From Pycnopodia helianthoides (Eukaryota > Echinodermata > Asteroidea > Forcipulatida > Asteriidae), in assembly GCA_032158295.1 (NCBI GenBank), contig CM063252.1:17070036-17134035 (forward strand): 64,000 bases of DNA, in the 5' to 3' direction. Shown piece after piece: positions 24,888 through 36,520 of the stretch. Position numbers and translations under genes: made by a program. Position 1 is the first letter of the stretch; each line of letters starts with the position of its first letter. The notes below the pieces were generated by a model. It had not been told where the DNA came from. It worked only from the letters and a program-made list of their open reading frames with translations, and searched no databases.

Positions 24888-24927
24888 CAGATTGAGCGCT
24901 CAATCTGCAGATTGAGCGCTCAATCTG
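24888..24927. repeat. Two adjacent copies of a perfect 20-bp palindrome
   Basis: CAGATTGAGCGCTCAATCTG occurs at 24888-24907 and 24908-24927 without spacer. Each copy is its own reverse complement. Related GCGCTCAA(T) words are scattered at 22630, 22690, 24895 and 25465. Confidence 0.8.
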
Positions 24928-25287
24928 CTGTTTGATGTGCTCAATGAAGGGAGGTTCGCTGGGAAAAAATTTTGTTTTCCATGAGATTCTAATAATAAGT
25001 TACATTTAAGTGGCAACTAACAAGCTTTTATTGTTAGGCAAGCACCCTACAATATCCGAGCTACCGAGGAGGTAGAATGGTAGAATTAGATACCCAACAA
25101 ATTACACTGATGAGCACCACTGACTACTGCACACCACCATGGGGGATGTAACGCAGAGATTTGAAAGGTTGTTATTAAAATCATATTTTAGTGATTAGGC
25201 TCTTTGAGAACATAACGTTTCGAATTGGGAAGCTCTTAAGTCGGGCAATTTTCTTTACAGAGGGAATTGAGTGCTCAATGTGGAATG

Positions 25288-25387
25288 TAGTTGCGATAAT
25301 CGTAACCCTCCATCCTCCCGACGGTCGGAGACCGGAGGGACCTCCGACCGTCGGGAGGATGGAGGGGTATTACGATTATCGCAACTA
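25288..25387. mobile_element. 100-bp palindromic Mutator-like derivative
   Basis: The 9-bp direct repeat TGTGGAATG (25279-25287 and 25388-25396) flanks a nearly perfect palindrome. It starts with the same TAGTTGCGATAATCGTAACC terminus as the element at 22178 and has lost everything between the inverted repeats. One end differs by a small insertion (GGGGTATTACG). Confidence 0.88.
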
Positions 25388-25914
25388 TGTGGAATGACGA
25401 AAACTTGGGGGAAAAAATCCACAAAATGAGCTGCGCACTGATAAATTTAGCAAATCAATTAATTGCGCTCAACTCCAGCAGGCAAAAGATCAACACTTCC
25501 ATTATTATCTGCACGTGCTTTTCTAGGCATCAACCTTGCTACCAGGGGTCGGCATGACGTATCGATCCCTCATGTCACTGTTCCTTCGCTCGTCCCCAGC
25601 ACCTGAATCAAAAGTGGAAGCGTTGGGCGCCACACAAAAGTCACACTATAGGCCCCTGAATAGCAAACAACTTTGTTTTACCTACATGCCTATTTTGTTA
25701 AACTGCTTTCTTTATGACTTATAACAACACTATAGCCGGTTGATGAGCAAAAAACAATTGATAAATACAACCAATAAAAAAAAGAACAAAATGAAAACTT
25801 TCGGAAACCGGCTGTGATAGAGTCACAGCTAGGTCACCGATAGGAAGAATAGTTGGCGCTACAAAATAAGCTGCTTTATTTGTAGGAAAAGATCACGAAG
25901 AAGGAAGACAAATT

Positions 25915-26345
25915 GTTCAGTGAGTCTGAAGAACTGTGGGTGGAGTAAGCACAGATCTTCTCAAACCATCCTCCTCGCAAACTCCGGTCTTCCAATTCTA
26001 GGTTTCTTATTGAGCCCATATCCAATCACTCATGGGGAGACCGATCTTTCAACAAATTGCCAGCACAAGTATAAATCATCAGTTTCTTTAACCCAATTTA
26101 AAAAAAAAACCTAAAGACTCATCTTTATCAAGTATTTCAGTAAATGGTTTGTTTTCTCAGTGTGCTTTTATGTTATTTTAATTTGCATTTCTTTACTACA
26201 TGATTGTATTGTACTCTGGATTTCTTCTATAAAGGCCTAGCCTATGTTTCATTTTTGATTAATGATCATGTATGTTATTGTTTGTATTAGCGCCATAAGC
26301 ACATTTTTGTGCGCTTTATAAGTTTTCATTGTTATTATTATTATT
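25915..26345 (+). pseudogene. CR1-like LINE 3' end
   Basis: A degenerate C-terminus reads around SSVSLTQFKKK and then, after a frame change, a KTHLYQVF-like end. A 3' UTR with AGCGCCATAAGCAC...GTGCGCTTTATAAG and an (ATT)n tail follows. The organisation equals that of the LINE at 16929-18145, in plus orientation. Confidence 0.65.
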
Positions 26346-26491
26346 TACATTACAAACACTACCGGGTGGTTAAATACATAGTGCTTGAACTAAAAATAAA
26401 CCTCTTTTGTAGTCGAAAACTATATTACACTAAACTTTAATAACAGGGCCTATAGTTACTGTGTTATTATTTTTCAAAAATAGTACCAATT

Positions 26492-26730
26492 TACGGAGCC
26501 CCTAAAGGGACATTAAAAAAAATTGTTTTTTTTAATTATCTCGTGCGCACGACATAATTATCTCGTGCGCACGACATATTATCTCGTGCGCACGACATAT
26601 TATCTCGTGCGCACGACATATTATCTCGTGCGCACGACATATTATCTCGTGCGCACGACATATTATCTCGTGCGCACGAGATAATTATATATATATATAC
26701 TTTTTTTAATGTCCCTTTAGGGGCTCCGTA
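26492..26730. mobile_element. Inverted-repeat element carrying a palindromic minisatellite
   Basis: The ends are TACGGAGCCCCTAAAGGGAC, perfect inverted repeats of about 29 bp running into A/T runs. CCAATT is duplicated just outside (26486-26491 and 26731-26736), or TACCAATT if the final TA counts as target. Inside, the 12-bp perfect palindrome TCGTGCGCACGA occurs seven times (26541, 26563, 26584, 26605, 26626, 26647, 26668) at a 21-bp period. The SCARDNM open frame is a translation of this array. Confidence 0.82.
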
Positions 26731-27929
26731 CCAATTGTCGGTAGCATACAGCATATTCTTTGCCATCTGCTCTGAGCTGAAGCAGTAGGCCTAGCCATAC
26801 TGTAGATCACGTGATGACATAAATACCTTTCTTTTGTTGATCAACAAACCGCGCTGGTTGGCATGGTTTATGGAGGGTTCAACATTTCTGCAAATTTTCA
26901 ATAAAAAAATGATTGGTTGGTTGTTTCCAACAAATTCAACACTATTTTTTGAATAATTGTGTAACATGGTCACAACAAACTGTGGCTATCCGTTTTTGTT
27001 GTGCATTTATCGCTTCCCATAGTTTTCCAACCTTAGTTGACTAAAACTCGGGCTGTGACTACGCAAAGGTACGGTATAGCTGCGATCGTTGATGAAACGT
27101 GCACGCGCGCGTGAAGGCTATCATAATGGCCGAGGTGCGGAGCGCGTGTACACCTTTCCATTGTTTGTCGTCAAAGATGGTGGTTAATGACGTCATGTGC
27201 AATCCATTTATTCACTAATTAGAGATGTCTCTAAATCAATAGAGATCTCTAAATGAGTTTAGGGCCCACTTCGTGTTTTAGGTTAAAGGAAGTTGTGAAT
27301 CCGTAATTCTCGCGAGATTGTGAATCCGAACAGATATCATGAGTCCGATGGTTTGTAAAGAATAACCACAGCGGGAAATGGTGGAAACCCCATCCACACA
27401 AGTGATTTAGTTAACGAATGAGGGCTTCTCACAACCGGTGTGCAGAGTTGTTTATTGGAAGTGCGCCGTGTAGGCCACACAATATTTATCTAAAATGCTG
27501 CGTTTGGGGTTATTTAAAAAAAAAAACATTTTACATGACCGTCCGACGAGTTATTGTAATCATTTTAAATAAAATCACAATGATTTTAAAGACGAATGCC
27601 GAGCACCCCGTTCTTGTACATCTTTTTAATTTTTCTTGGCAAAGCATTTTGCGTCAGCCTGCACTTTGAGTGCGTGTTTAATTATCGAGCGCAAAAGAGA
27701 CTACTTTTCCATATCGGCGGAGTCCAGTGGCTATAATGGCGGAACGTCGGTATTATCATGAGTCGGCGTCAGAAGATACTAAGATAAGACATAAAAACAA
27801 ATTTTTATTGCCCTTTTCCGACCGACCCCAAAAATCAGAAATCCACTGTCGCGATTTTTTGAATTATTTGAAGCTGAAATATTATTTTTGAGTACTATCA
27901 GAAATCATGATGAACGACGAAGTGTCTGA

Positions 27930-28205
27930 TATTGTAAACACGTGGCCCTCGGGCTTAGCCACGGGCGTTTCGTGTACGAATTCAAAATAAAACAAATCCA
28001 ATTTCACTTGCCTAAATCGTCATTAAAAATCAAGAAACTGTTTAAAATATCATTTAAATATTTAAATATTGTAAACATGTGGCCGTGGGCTTAGCCACGG
28101 GCGTTTCGTTTACGAATTCAAATAAAAAAATACAATTTCACTTGCCTAAATCGTCATAAAAAATAAAGAAACTGTTGAAAATATAATTTAAATATTTATA
28201 ACGTA
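27930..28205 (+). repeat. Direct duplication of a ~135-bp unit
   Basis: The unit TTGTAAACAYGTGGCC...GGGCTTAGCCACGGGCGTTTCGT...TACGAATTCAAA...TTTCACTTGCCTAAATCGTCAT occurs twice in tandem (starting at 27931 and 28067). Each copy contains the small GTGGC...GCCAC hairpin. Confidence 0.75.
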
Positions 28206-28596
28206 TTTTATTTATATATTGGCCTTACATCAAGTATTTGTAAGTTTATTTTTATTTTGTATTTTACTATATAATTGTATACTACTTTGAGTGTATATCT
28301 ACTGGTTTTTTTCCCTCCTCTGACGTATTCTATAAAAAATAAAAAAGCGACCGACTGACGCTCCCGATTTTTAGCCAAAAGGGCATTAGCCGCAGCCGAA
28401 GTCGTAGACTTGATGACAAGTCGTTAGTCAGTGTCTATTTGTCTGTCAGCGCTGCCTGTTACAAACACATATCCTGCCGTATGCAACAGTCACGCAAGGT
28501 CCGAGGATTCGTCATCGTTTTCACGAAGAGCCACATATCTTTTATTGACAAATTATTGACTATTACAGGAAGGGGCCTTTATCTCAATAAATGAAT

Positions 28597-28672
28597 TTCA
28601 AAATGGGATAACACACGCTTTGCACATCATTGCATATGCAATTGTGTATAGCGGGTGTTATCCCATTTTGAA
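28597..28672. mobile_element. 76-bp fold-back sequence
   Basis: TTCAAAATGGGATAACAC and its exact reverse complement (18 bp) enclose a 40-bp loop. It is probably a tiny MITE remnant. Flanking duplication is not clear. Confidence 0.6.
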
Positions 28673-31600
28673 GTTTCAAGGTTATGGCAACCACTTTTAC
28701 TTTTAGAAGTTGCTTAGTTGAATTTGCCATGTCAGAAAACATATTATTAGACACTAAAATCATTCGAATTGGATGTTGGTGAATTTGACTGCCAATCAAA
28801 AGTGCGTTGACCTTTCAACGTTTATGACCATAGCGCATTCATAACAAACTATACATTTGGAATCCTCATGACTAGACGAGTAATTTGGTATGCAAATCGA
28901 CACGATTGGAAATATATTTGAATTTTGACCCCCTGTATGACCTTTGTTGACCCCTCCCGGAAATACCTGACATTTTTAAGGGGGCAGCCCAAGTCAAAAT
29001 TATTGTTTGGTATTCATCAGGGAACACAAAAACACTTTCAAACCTTTGTTTCCCGTTTGGTCACGGGATCTACATGCTGGTCTGCTACCATATGTTTAAT
29101 CATGGAGGAAGGAAATTTCCTTCCTCCTGAGGTGTTTAAGTAGGTCATCTCACTTTTTAGTTTTCACGAAGAGCCACATTTGACTAATTACTATGGCAAT
29201 TAGCCAATATATCTATAGAAATGAGTTAGTCAATGTAGAGGTTAAACTTATACAGAATCATATGATAGAATTTAACTGCAAACCGTAGCGTGAAATGTAA
29301 ATCTCAAATAAGCATTTGGACATAAGTGGCTCTTTGTGAATGTGTATGTGGATCCCCGCAACTAGACCGCACATCAATACCGAGACCGCACAACAATTAC
29401 CGACTTGACTTCAAGACTACCGAAGTCGCTGATTCGGAATGAAAGACGAGATCGTGAACCCTTGCGGAAGGGCGCCCTCAATTGATACAGTGCCATTTGC
29501 AACATTTTGTGTAGTGGACATCCTGCCATCATCACCACCGGCGGCCACACTGTACTCATGACAGTATGAGCTCTCCAGCAGTCACAGAGAAATAAACGAA
29601 ACTACATTGTGTATGTTGTTGTTACTTCCTCCATAATTCACCAGATACAGTTGCCCTGTTTAACTTCAGTTTAACTTCAGATTTACTCATTATGAATTCA
29701 TCTCTCATAGATGGTACGTACTACTAAAGTTAAGAATATATTGTTGTTACTCGTTTTTAATGTTGTGTGTGTGAATATTTACATTAATATTGGATGGCTT
29801 TGACTTGAGTGAGTGTGATGCAAGAATATAATTATTGCTCGAGATATGACAATATTGGATGTGTCGAAAGGATAATTTTGAAGTATGGGATGACTGGATG
29901 CGTGGGTGCCTAGAGGGAAATCATGTTCATAGTCAATTTCTAAAAGGGCACTGGGCAAAATACGTCCTACTCGAATACTGTAAATTAGATAGTTTGGCAA
30001 GTACATGTTGTAGTGGATGACTGGATGGTTGGCAGTTGGATGCATGCCTAATAAAAGGAGTATTGTCATTGCCAACGGCATCCATTAGTCGGTCCGTGCA
30101 TCAGTGGTTTCCGGACCGCAACTTGAGTTAAAAGTAACACCATCAGTCAATTGGCCTTGTAACTTGGGTTGGGGGTTGCTCTTAGAGAAAGGAAAGTTAG
30201 GATTATTTTGGGGGTGAAAAGGTCAATGATCTAGGTTGCAGTGATGAGGTCAATTCAACAGGTTAAATGTCAAGGTCACAATACTTACATGTACACACAT
30301 GTATGTAAAGGAACATGATTTGGGCAATTCCATGAAGAAGTGGACATGACCTCAAAATTTAAAATTTTGTTTTTTTAGTAAAAATTGGGCTTACATGGTA
30401 GCAAATACATCAAAGCTTCAGGAAAAAATGGTTTCAATGTCATGTCTTTGCAGGAAAGATACAAAAAAAAGAATTTTGTGCCAACAATGTTTTATCATGA
30501 AATTATGTGTAAACAAGTTGTGCAACTTCAATTTACTACTGAATGGGGAAGATTCCAATGTATCAAATCAATCTAATCATATTTATGTATTGATTGAACC
30601 TACACATTGGCTGCAATAGTCAAAATTTGTGATTGTGATAGATTTAGACCATCAATCTGTGAAACTTGTACCCCATTAAAGCCTATGTAACGTAACTAAC
30701 CAAAACTTCCAATTGTTTTCGCCTCTAGAGAAGGCATTTAATTAAAACTTTGATATCTTGATTTTTCCTCCTTTGTACAATCCTTAATTGAAATAAGGAA
30801 AGAAAAATCATAAAAATTGTAACATGTGGAAAATAGAAGCAGTCAAAACCTGTAACGTAACTAACCATGTAACGTAACTAACCGGGGTGTAACGTAACTA
30901 ACCGACATAAAGACTATCAAGATGCTGCTAAGTTGACACCAGCACAAGTTTTCAGCCATGTTGTAAAGTTTAAAGAGCAGAGGGCAGTATGATACTATTC
31001 TTTCACCCACAATTCAACTTAAAAAACATGTTTTGTTTGCCATGTGCCTCATATTGTCTGTATGCATGTATGCAAGATCCATGCGCAACCAGCCTGTCCT
31101 ACAAAAGTTCAGCTACTTCAACTTTTGTGGTGAGAAAATTTGGGTAAGTTTGATGACAATATAATAACATGGTATAATCAATCTGAATTTTATTACATTT
31201 TTAAAGGGTTAGGGCCTATCCTAAAGTTGTATTTCTCTACCAAACTAAATTAATGGGAGTTTGTAAATTAATGTGATGGGTGGAACAGATTCTATGTTCA
31301 GTGCTGTATCTACATAAATTCTTACACTGTTTATATCAGGTATGAATAGAAGCTGCAATTCTCTAAAATTTTGATTGACTTTGTTCCTTATGTTCATGTC
31401 CATAGATCCACACAACCTAACAAAGGATAACATCACCATAGAGGACCAGATTTAGACAATTTTTACATGTTGAGTCACACAAATTGCAAAAGTTTGTTTT
31501 ATTGTTGATTCTTGTTTTTTAGGTGGTTCTTTATGACATATCCAAAATGGGACAAGAGTTTTGACCCAGAAGTGACCTAATTTGCATATTTAAATTAGGC

Positions 31601-32229
31601 GGTAATTTTCAAATTTCGAGGTCAATTATCTCTAAAACTATTCATTTTCAGGACAATAAGTGTATTAGAAGTGAATAGAAACCTGACCTTGTGAATCTAA
31701 ACAACATATTTATATACTCAAATGACCTCTCAAAAAATCGAGGTCAAAGGTCAAGGCGCCAAAAATGCGTAAAAAGACAAAACAATTGGTGCGATGCGCC
31801 TAGATAGCACAGCGCTGTTTAGTATCTGCACGTGTAAACAGCATGTCTCAGATTGTTGGAGTATATCAGAAGTTTGCCGCTTTTGACGCTCTAAAAATGC
31901 AACATTAAGCTCTTCCACTACCTCACGAGACACAGACAGCACCGACCAAAGGGAAAAAGCGTAAGCGAAAAAAACAGTCACTGACTTCCACAAAAACAAA
32001 CGGTCTTTTTCAAGACCACCCCATCTTAAAAAAGAGATTTAAGATTTAACCAATGTGTCAATGTGTCATAACCTAATAGTATTTTGCTACACATCAAGTG
32101 AATATTATTATTATTATTATTATCAACCCACATAATTCCACAATAAACAATGATAAATAGCGAATATAACAAGGGGAAGTCACTCGCACAAAACCATAGA
32201 AAAGTACAACGCTTTTCCCGCCATATGCT

Positions 32230-34830
32230 CAACCATGTCCCAACAAAGACAACATAGTCTTTTAACTGATTTGGCTAAACAAAGCAAACAATACATAACA
32301 AACCTATCCAATGTTGAACTATCTGTCCATCAGAAAATCGCATTGGGTCAAGGTCCAAATTTTGTTCCTACCCCTGTCAAACCTACACGCAGTTCTCTTT
32401 GATTGATATAAACATTTTTCAATCGAAGAATGAGAGTCGCATATCTAGTGCATAACAAGACTTCCTAAACCCAACCTTTCAAACCACCCTCAACTTGGCA
32501 ACCCAAATCAACATTTAATCTCAAACTTGAGAACTATTTGGAAGCCACCAAATTTGGACCTGCTCATATTCGTTTAAGACAACAGACAAACAATATGACA
32601 ATGAATCAAAGATCAGCTCTATCTTAGTTGAAAAACAACAACAAAATCATGATCAAACCATATGACAAAGGCAGAGGAATCTGCATTGTGAATCTCACTG
32701 ACTATTTGGCCGTAGGCTTCCGCCGTCTTAGTTGTCAGCACTATGAAGAGCTAGAACAAGATGTTACACAAGAAACTAGTCAGTTAGTACACAATGCCCT
32801 CACAAAGATGGTAAACCAAAACATCATCAACCGCAAAACATATGAGTACCTCGACCCCCTCACACAGAAAGTGGCAGGCCCGACTATGTACTTCCTACCA
32901 AAAATACACAAAACTCCACCACCAGGAGAACATTTCATTGGTAGGCCCAATATTAGCGGATGTACAAGCCCCACAGCGAAAATTTCTGATTTCGTGGATT
33001 ACTTCCTCCTTCCGATAGTTACCTTGCAACCCAAATTTGTCTGCGACACAGCGGACATTTTGCGAAAACTATGAAGAAACTTCATTTCCACAAGATGTAC
33101 TTATTACTAGCATTGATGTTGTCTCAATGTACACAACATTGCAATTAACTCAGTAGACAGACCATCAAGACCCAAGATGGCGCTCCCCTAGAGGTCATTG
33201 AAGAGTTTAAATACCTTGGCGTCCTCATAGGATCAACCGAGAGTGAGATAAGAGTGAGGGGAGCTTTGGCATGGAAGGCCTTTCATGGCATGAGGCGAAT
33301 TTGGAGGGCTGGTCTTAACGATGACATCAAGAGACGTCTGTTCGTTGCTACAGTTGAGTCTGTACTTCTGTATGGAGCCGAGACAGGGACTCTGACAGCC
33401 AATCAAGAAAGAGCACTAGACGGCGTCTATACAAGAATGCTACGGATGGCCCTTGATGTACACTGGGAAGACCATAATTGTATGCCCAACTCCCAGCTCT
33501 ACGATTCCCTACCAAGAGTATCTGTCAAGATCAGGGAACGAAGGATGAGGCTGGCTGGCCACTGTGTCCGTCATCCAGAGCTAGCTGTGAGCCCCCTAGT
33601 TCTTTGGGAACCAATCGATGGAAACAGGAGCAAGGGCAGGAGGAGACTAACTTTCGTAGATCAGCTGAAGAGGGACGCAACACAACAAGAAACAACTGAG
33701 CTCAGGACGCGGATGCGTGGAAGACGACCATCAAAGTTTCCCGAGAAGGCGTCGTCTGAAGACAACCTCTCGCTCAACTACTACTACAATGTACACAAAT
33801 GTCCGCCAAACAGAGGCAATCAATTGTGTATGCGATGCGCTCGACCGAACCAACCACCATCAACAAACCGCACTCATCTCACATCCGTAAGAAATTGCTT
33901 CCAATTTGGAAATAAATATTTCCTACACAAGGTTGGATGCGCCATGGGCTCCACAGCCAGTCCAGAAATCTGTGACATAAACCTCCATGATCTCGAAAAT
34001 CAAATCCTCCAACAAGCTGAACACATCTTCACTTGGTGGCGCTATAGAGAAGACATTCTCATAATCTATGGCGGCAAAATTGAAGAATTCACAAAACTGG
34101 TGAATACCATGAATCAAATGCATCCTGCCCTCAAATTCACTTTTGAGGCCTCAAACAGCTTAATCAGCTATCTTGACTTAACCAAGGCTCCGGGAAACAG
34201 GCTTACTGGACACCAAAGTCTAAACCAAACCCACTAAAACCTACCAATACCTACATAAAACCTTGTCACATCCTCCACACGTGTTCAACGCATTTACGGA
34301 GAAACCCTCCGCTTTGTAAGAAACACAAACAACGAAAAGAATTTTGACGAGAAAGTTGAGATATTAAAAAACAAACTGACTTTAGAGGTTACGCCCATGA
34401 TGAAGTGAACTCACAGATACAAAAGGTATTACATCATGAACGGGCAAACATGATTCATAAGAAACCGGAAGCAAAAGAAAACCCTAAAACACCTCTCGTC
34501 TTTACGACAACCTACAACCTGGCACTATTCCACAAGGATATATCAAGGGCAACCAACAAATTCTGGCTTCAAATTCAGAGCGATGACACACTCGGAAATT
34601 TTTCCGAATCCACCTTTCATTGCTTTCAAAAAAGACAAAAACATACTAGGAAATGATACTAGGAATTGTACTATCACAAATACATGTACATTTTTCAAAT
34701 TACAACAAGTCAACAGATACAGCGTCACTGGATGGGATAGCACCAACATTTGTTATTCTTATCCTCCCCAACGATCCAGCCCCAGACGCATTATTGAAAA
34801 TAATACGCTGTAAATGCATGGAGTATTGAG
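32230..34830 (+). pseudogene. Penelope-like retroelement, decayed and interrupted
   Basis: Plus-strand frames read in order: LSVHQKIALGQGPNFVPTP (N-terminal), MIKPYDKGRGICIVNLTDY, GPTMYFLPKIHKTPPPGEHF, GRPNISGCTSPTAKISDFVD and ITSIDVVSMYTTLQLT. After a gap come KVGCAMGSTASPEICDI, FTWWRYREDILIIYGGKIEE, LKFTFEASNSLISYLDLT, and past a frameshift EIFPNPPFIAFKKDKNI. These are the N-terminal, LPKIHK, palm and post-RT blocks of Penelope-like elements. No GIY-YIG active-site core is readable at the end. Stops near 32400-32470 and the 33137-33830 interruption make it inactive. Confidence 0.88.
33137..33780 (+). pseudogene. LINE C-terminal fragment inserted in the Penelope-like element
   Basis: The frame holds EEFKYLGVLIGSTESEI, AWKAFHGMRRIWRAGL, LFVATVESVLLYGAET, ALDGVYTRMLRMAL, SVKIRERRMRLAGHCVRH, PLVLWEP, and GRRRLTFVDQLKRD. 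This is the segment following the reverse transcriptase core in endonuclease-type non-LTR retrotransposons common in marine invertebrates (clade not resolved, possibly RTE-like). It interrupts the Penelope-like frame within its RT region. The apparent 327-codon open frame from 33254 is therefore a chimera of two elements, not a gene. Confidence 0.85.
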
Positions 34831-35519
34831 ATACCATGATATGTTCATGCAAAAAATGGGCTGTTTTGCACCGACTAGTGTGGAAAATGTCAAGACGGAC
34901 TTTGCATTAATATTCCATTGGAAGAACTTGGTCATTAATGCACGATGTTTATCCAAAAGGGTAAAATTATGAAAGAATATTTGTGTGCTATAATATGTAG
35001 ATTGAATGCCATCGATAGAGGTCATTTGGGACAGGATGGAATAATTCAAACCAAAGAATACATTAATTTTTAATGATACTACAATAATATGCCATGTAAT
35101 AATGCATATCAATTGAGAAAACACATTTTACGTAATTTTGGTGCCTTGACCTTTGACCTAGATTTTTTAAAAGGTCATTTGAGTATATAAATATGTTTTT
35201 TAGATTCACAAGGTCAGGTTTCTATTCACTTCTAATACACTTATTGTCCTTAAAATGAATAGTTTTAGAGATAATTGACCTCGAAATTTGAAAATTATCA
35301 CCTAATTAAAATATGCAAATTAGGTCACTTCTGGGTCAAAACTCTTGTCCCATTTTGGATATGTCATAAAGAACCACCTAATAAACAAGAATCAACAATA
35401 AAACAAACTTTTGCAATTTGTGTGACTGATAAGTCTAAATCTGGTCATCTACCCACTGATGATGAAGGTGCTGAGGTACTGTACCATCTACCAGCTACCC
35501 CAATGACGATCCAAGCAGT

Positions 35520-35765
35520 GTGGAGTCAATTCAGATAGGAGACTGGTACATGGTAGAGTATGAATGGCACAAATTTCCTGGAGAAGTGGTTGCTGTTGAA
35601 AGTGGATAATTCTAAGTGTCTGTGATGAAGCATGCAGGCAATTATTGGAAATGGCCCACTCAAAAAGATTGTATCTTCTATACAAAGGACAAAATTATTT
35701 TGAAACTAGATGCGCCAGAAGTTGTCAACAATCGCGGGCATTTCAAATTTTCTGATGAACTTTAA
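35520..35765 (+). pseudogene. Fragment of an unrecognised transposon-type protein domain
   Basis: The plus strand reads IQIGDWYMVEYEWHKFPGEV, a short disrupted piece with a stop, then VMKHAGNYWKWPTQKDCIFY, DKIILKLDAPEVVNNRGHFK and FSDEL before a stop. The GDW..V.Y....FPGEV...V...G..WKWP...D...Y....I...........RG.F pattern resembles C-terminal domains I associate with repeat-borne proteins of cnidarians and echinoderms, but I cannot name the family. The internal stop shows decay. Confidence 0.5.
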
Positions 35766-36520
35766 GATTAGCATTCATGACCAAGAGTCAAGACATGGAT
35801 TTCATTTGAAATAATCTTTATATTGTTTTGTTTTCTTTGGTATTTATGTAGTAATAGAGAAATTAACTTAGTTTTTTGTTATTTTTTTCTCATAAAATAC
35901 TGCATAGCTTATGAATGCAAAGAAAAAAGTTTGAATGTTAAGACATTAACATTTTGTACATACTGTATTACAAAATATTACTTTATTCCATTGTTTTTTG
36001 CTTAATTGATCCGGATATGTTGTAGTAGTGCATATTAGTTACTAATATAGACCAGATTAGAGCTGTGAGTGATATACAAAGGGTTTATCACAAATAATAT
36101 TAGTCAAGGACAAAGTGTAACGTAACTAACTGTAACGTAACTAACCATGATTTTTGGGCAATGCTTGAAACTGATCAGTTATTTTATTAATTTTTCTACC
36201 AAAACACTTGCTAGTACCCATGTAGGTATAGAAATAGTAAAGTTTGTTTCAGCTGTATCCTGTTTGAGGAAACTTTTTGTTCAAAGACATGCTTTTTTTT
36301 TCCATGTCCCTTTTTTGTAACGTAACTAACCAAAATTAAACTGATCATAACAACTGAATAAACGTGTCTAAAAGTTTGTAGTTTTTTTGTATAATAGGTC
36401 TAGGCAAGATGTATCCATGGTACAAAAATGGAGACTTGATAGGCTTTCATATTCATTTTGGAGACCACAGAGCTGTGCTAAGCAGCTAAAAGTGTAACGA
36501 AACTAACCATGGAATTGCCC

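Larger units (their letters stand above)
26740..30320. other. Intergenic stretch, no gene recognised
   Basis: A CpG-richer patch at about 27060-27750 could include a promoter, possibly of the SENP-like gene, but I found no first exon that fits. Also present are a duplicated 135-bp unit at 27930-28205 and a small hairpin at 28597-28672. Short open frames at 27418-27669, 29374-29559 and 29779-30081 show no known motif. Confidence 0.45.
31455..35445. repeat. Large inner inverted repeat (~300-bp arms)
   Basis: The arms lie at about 31455-31785 and 35115-35445. They share GACCAGATTTAGAC, CACACAAATTGCAAAAGTTT, GGTGGTTCTTTATGACATAT, AAATGGGACAAGAGTTTTGA, GACCTAATTTGCATATT and AGGTCAAAGGTCAAGGC, with few differences. 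They enclose the Penelope-like element. They could be terminal repeats of a nested element or an inverted partial duplication of the host element. Confidence 0.8.
30325..36520. mobile_element. Composite transposon-like block with nested insertions
   Basis: GGGCAATTCCATG at 30322-30334 is matched inverted by CATGGAATTGCCC at 36508-36520, with ATTT directly outside on both sides. Between them lie eight copies of the 15-mer GTAACGTAACTAACC, all on the plus strand: 30687, 30852, 30869, 30889, 36117 (last base differs), 36132, 36317 and 36494 (one mismatch). An inner inverted repeat, a Penelope-like element with a LINE piece inside it, and a protein-domain fragment at 35520-35765 also lie within. 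That this is one element is inferred from the matched ends and the motif on both sides. Confidence 0.6.

Noticed and set aside
25139..25170. Possible first exon of the SENP-like gene (MGDVTQRFE, good start context, divergent from UTP14)
   Set aside because: The nearby donor (AAAG|gttgtt) would leave phase 2, whereas the first recognised exon needs phase 1, and no motif supports it.
27736..27891. ATG frame starting MAERRYYHESASEDTK in a CpG-rich patch
   Set aside because: It looks like a start exon but has no usable GT donor before it enters sequence resembling a dispersed repeat.
33254..34237. Longest open frame of the window (327 codons)
   Set aside because: The first half is a LINE C-terminal segment and the second half Penelope-like RT; it is a junction product, not a host gene.
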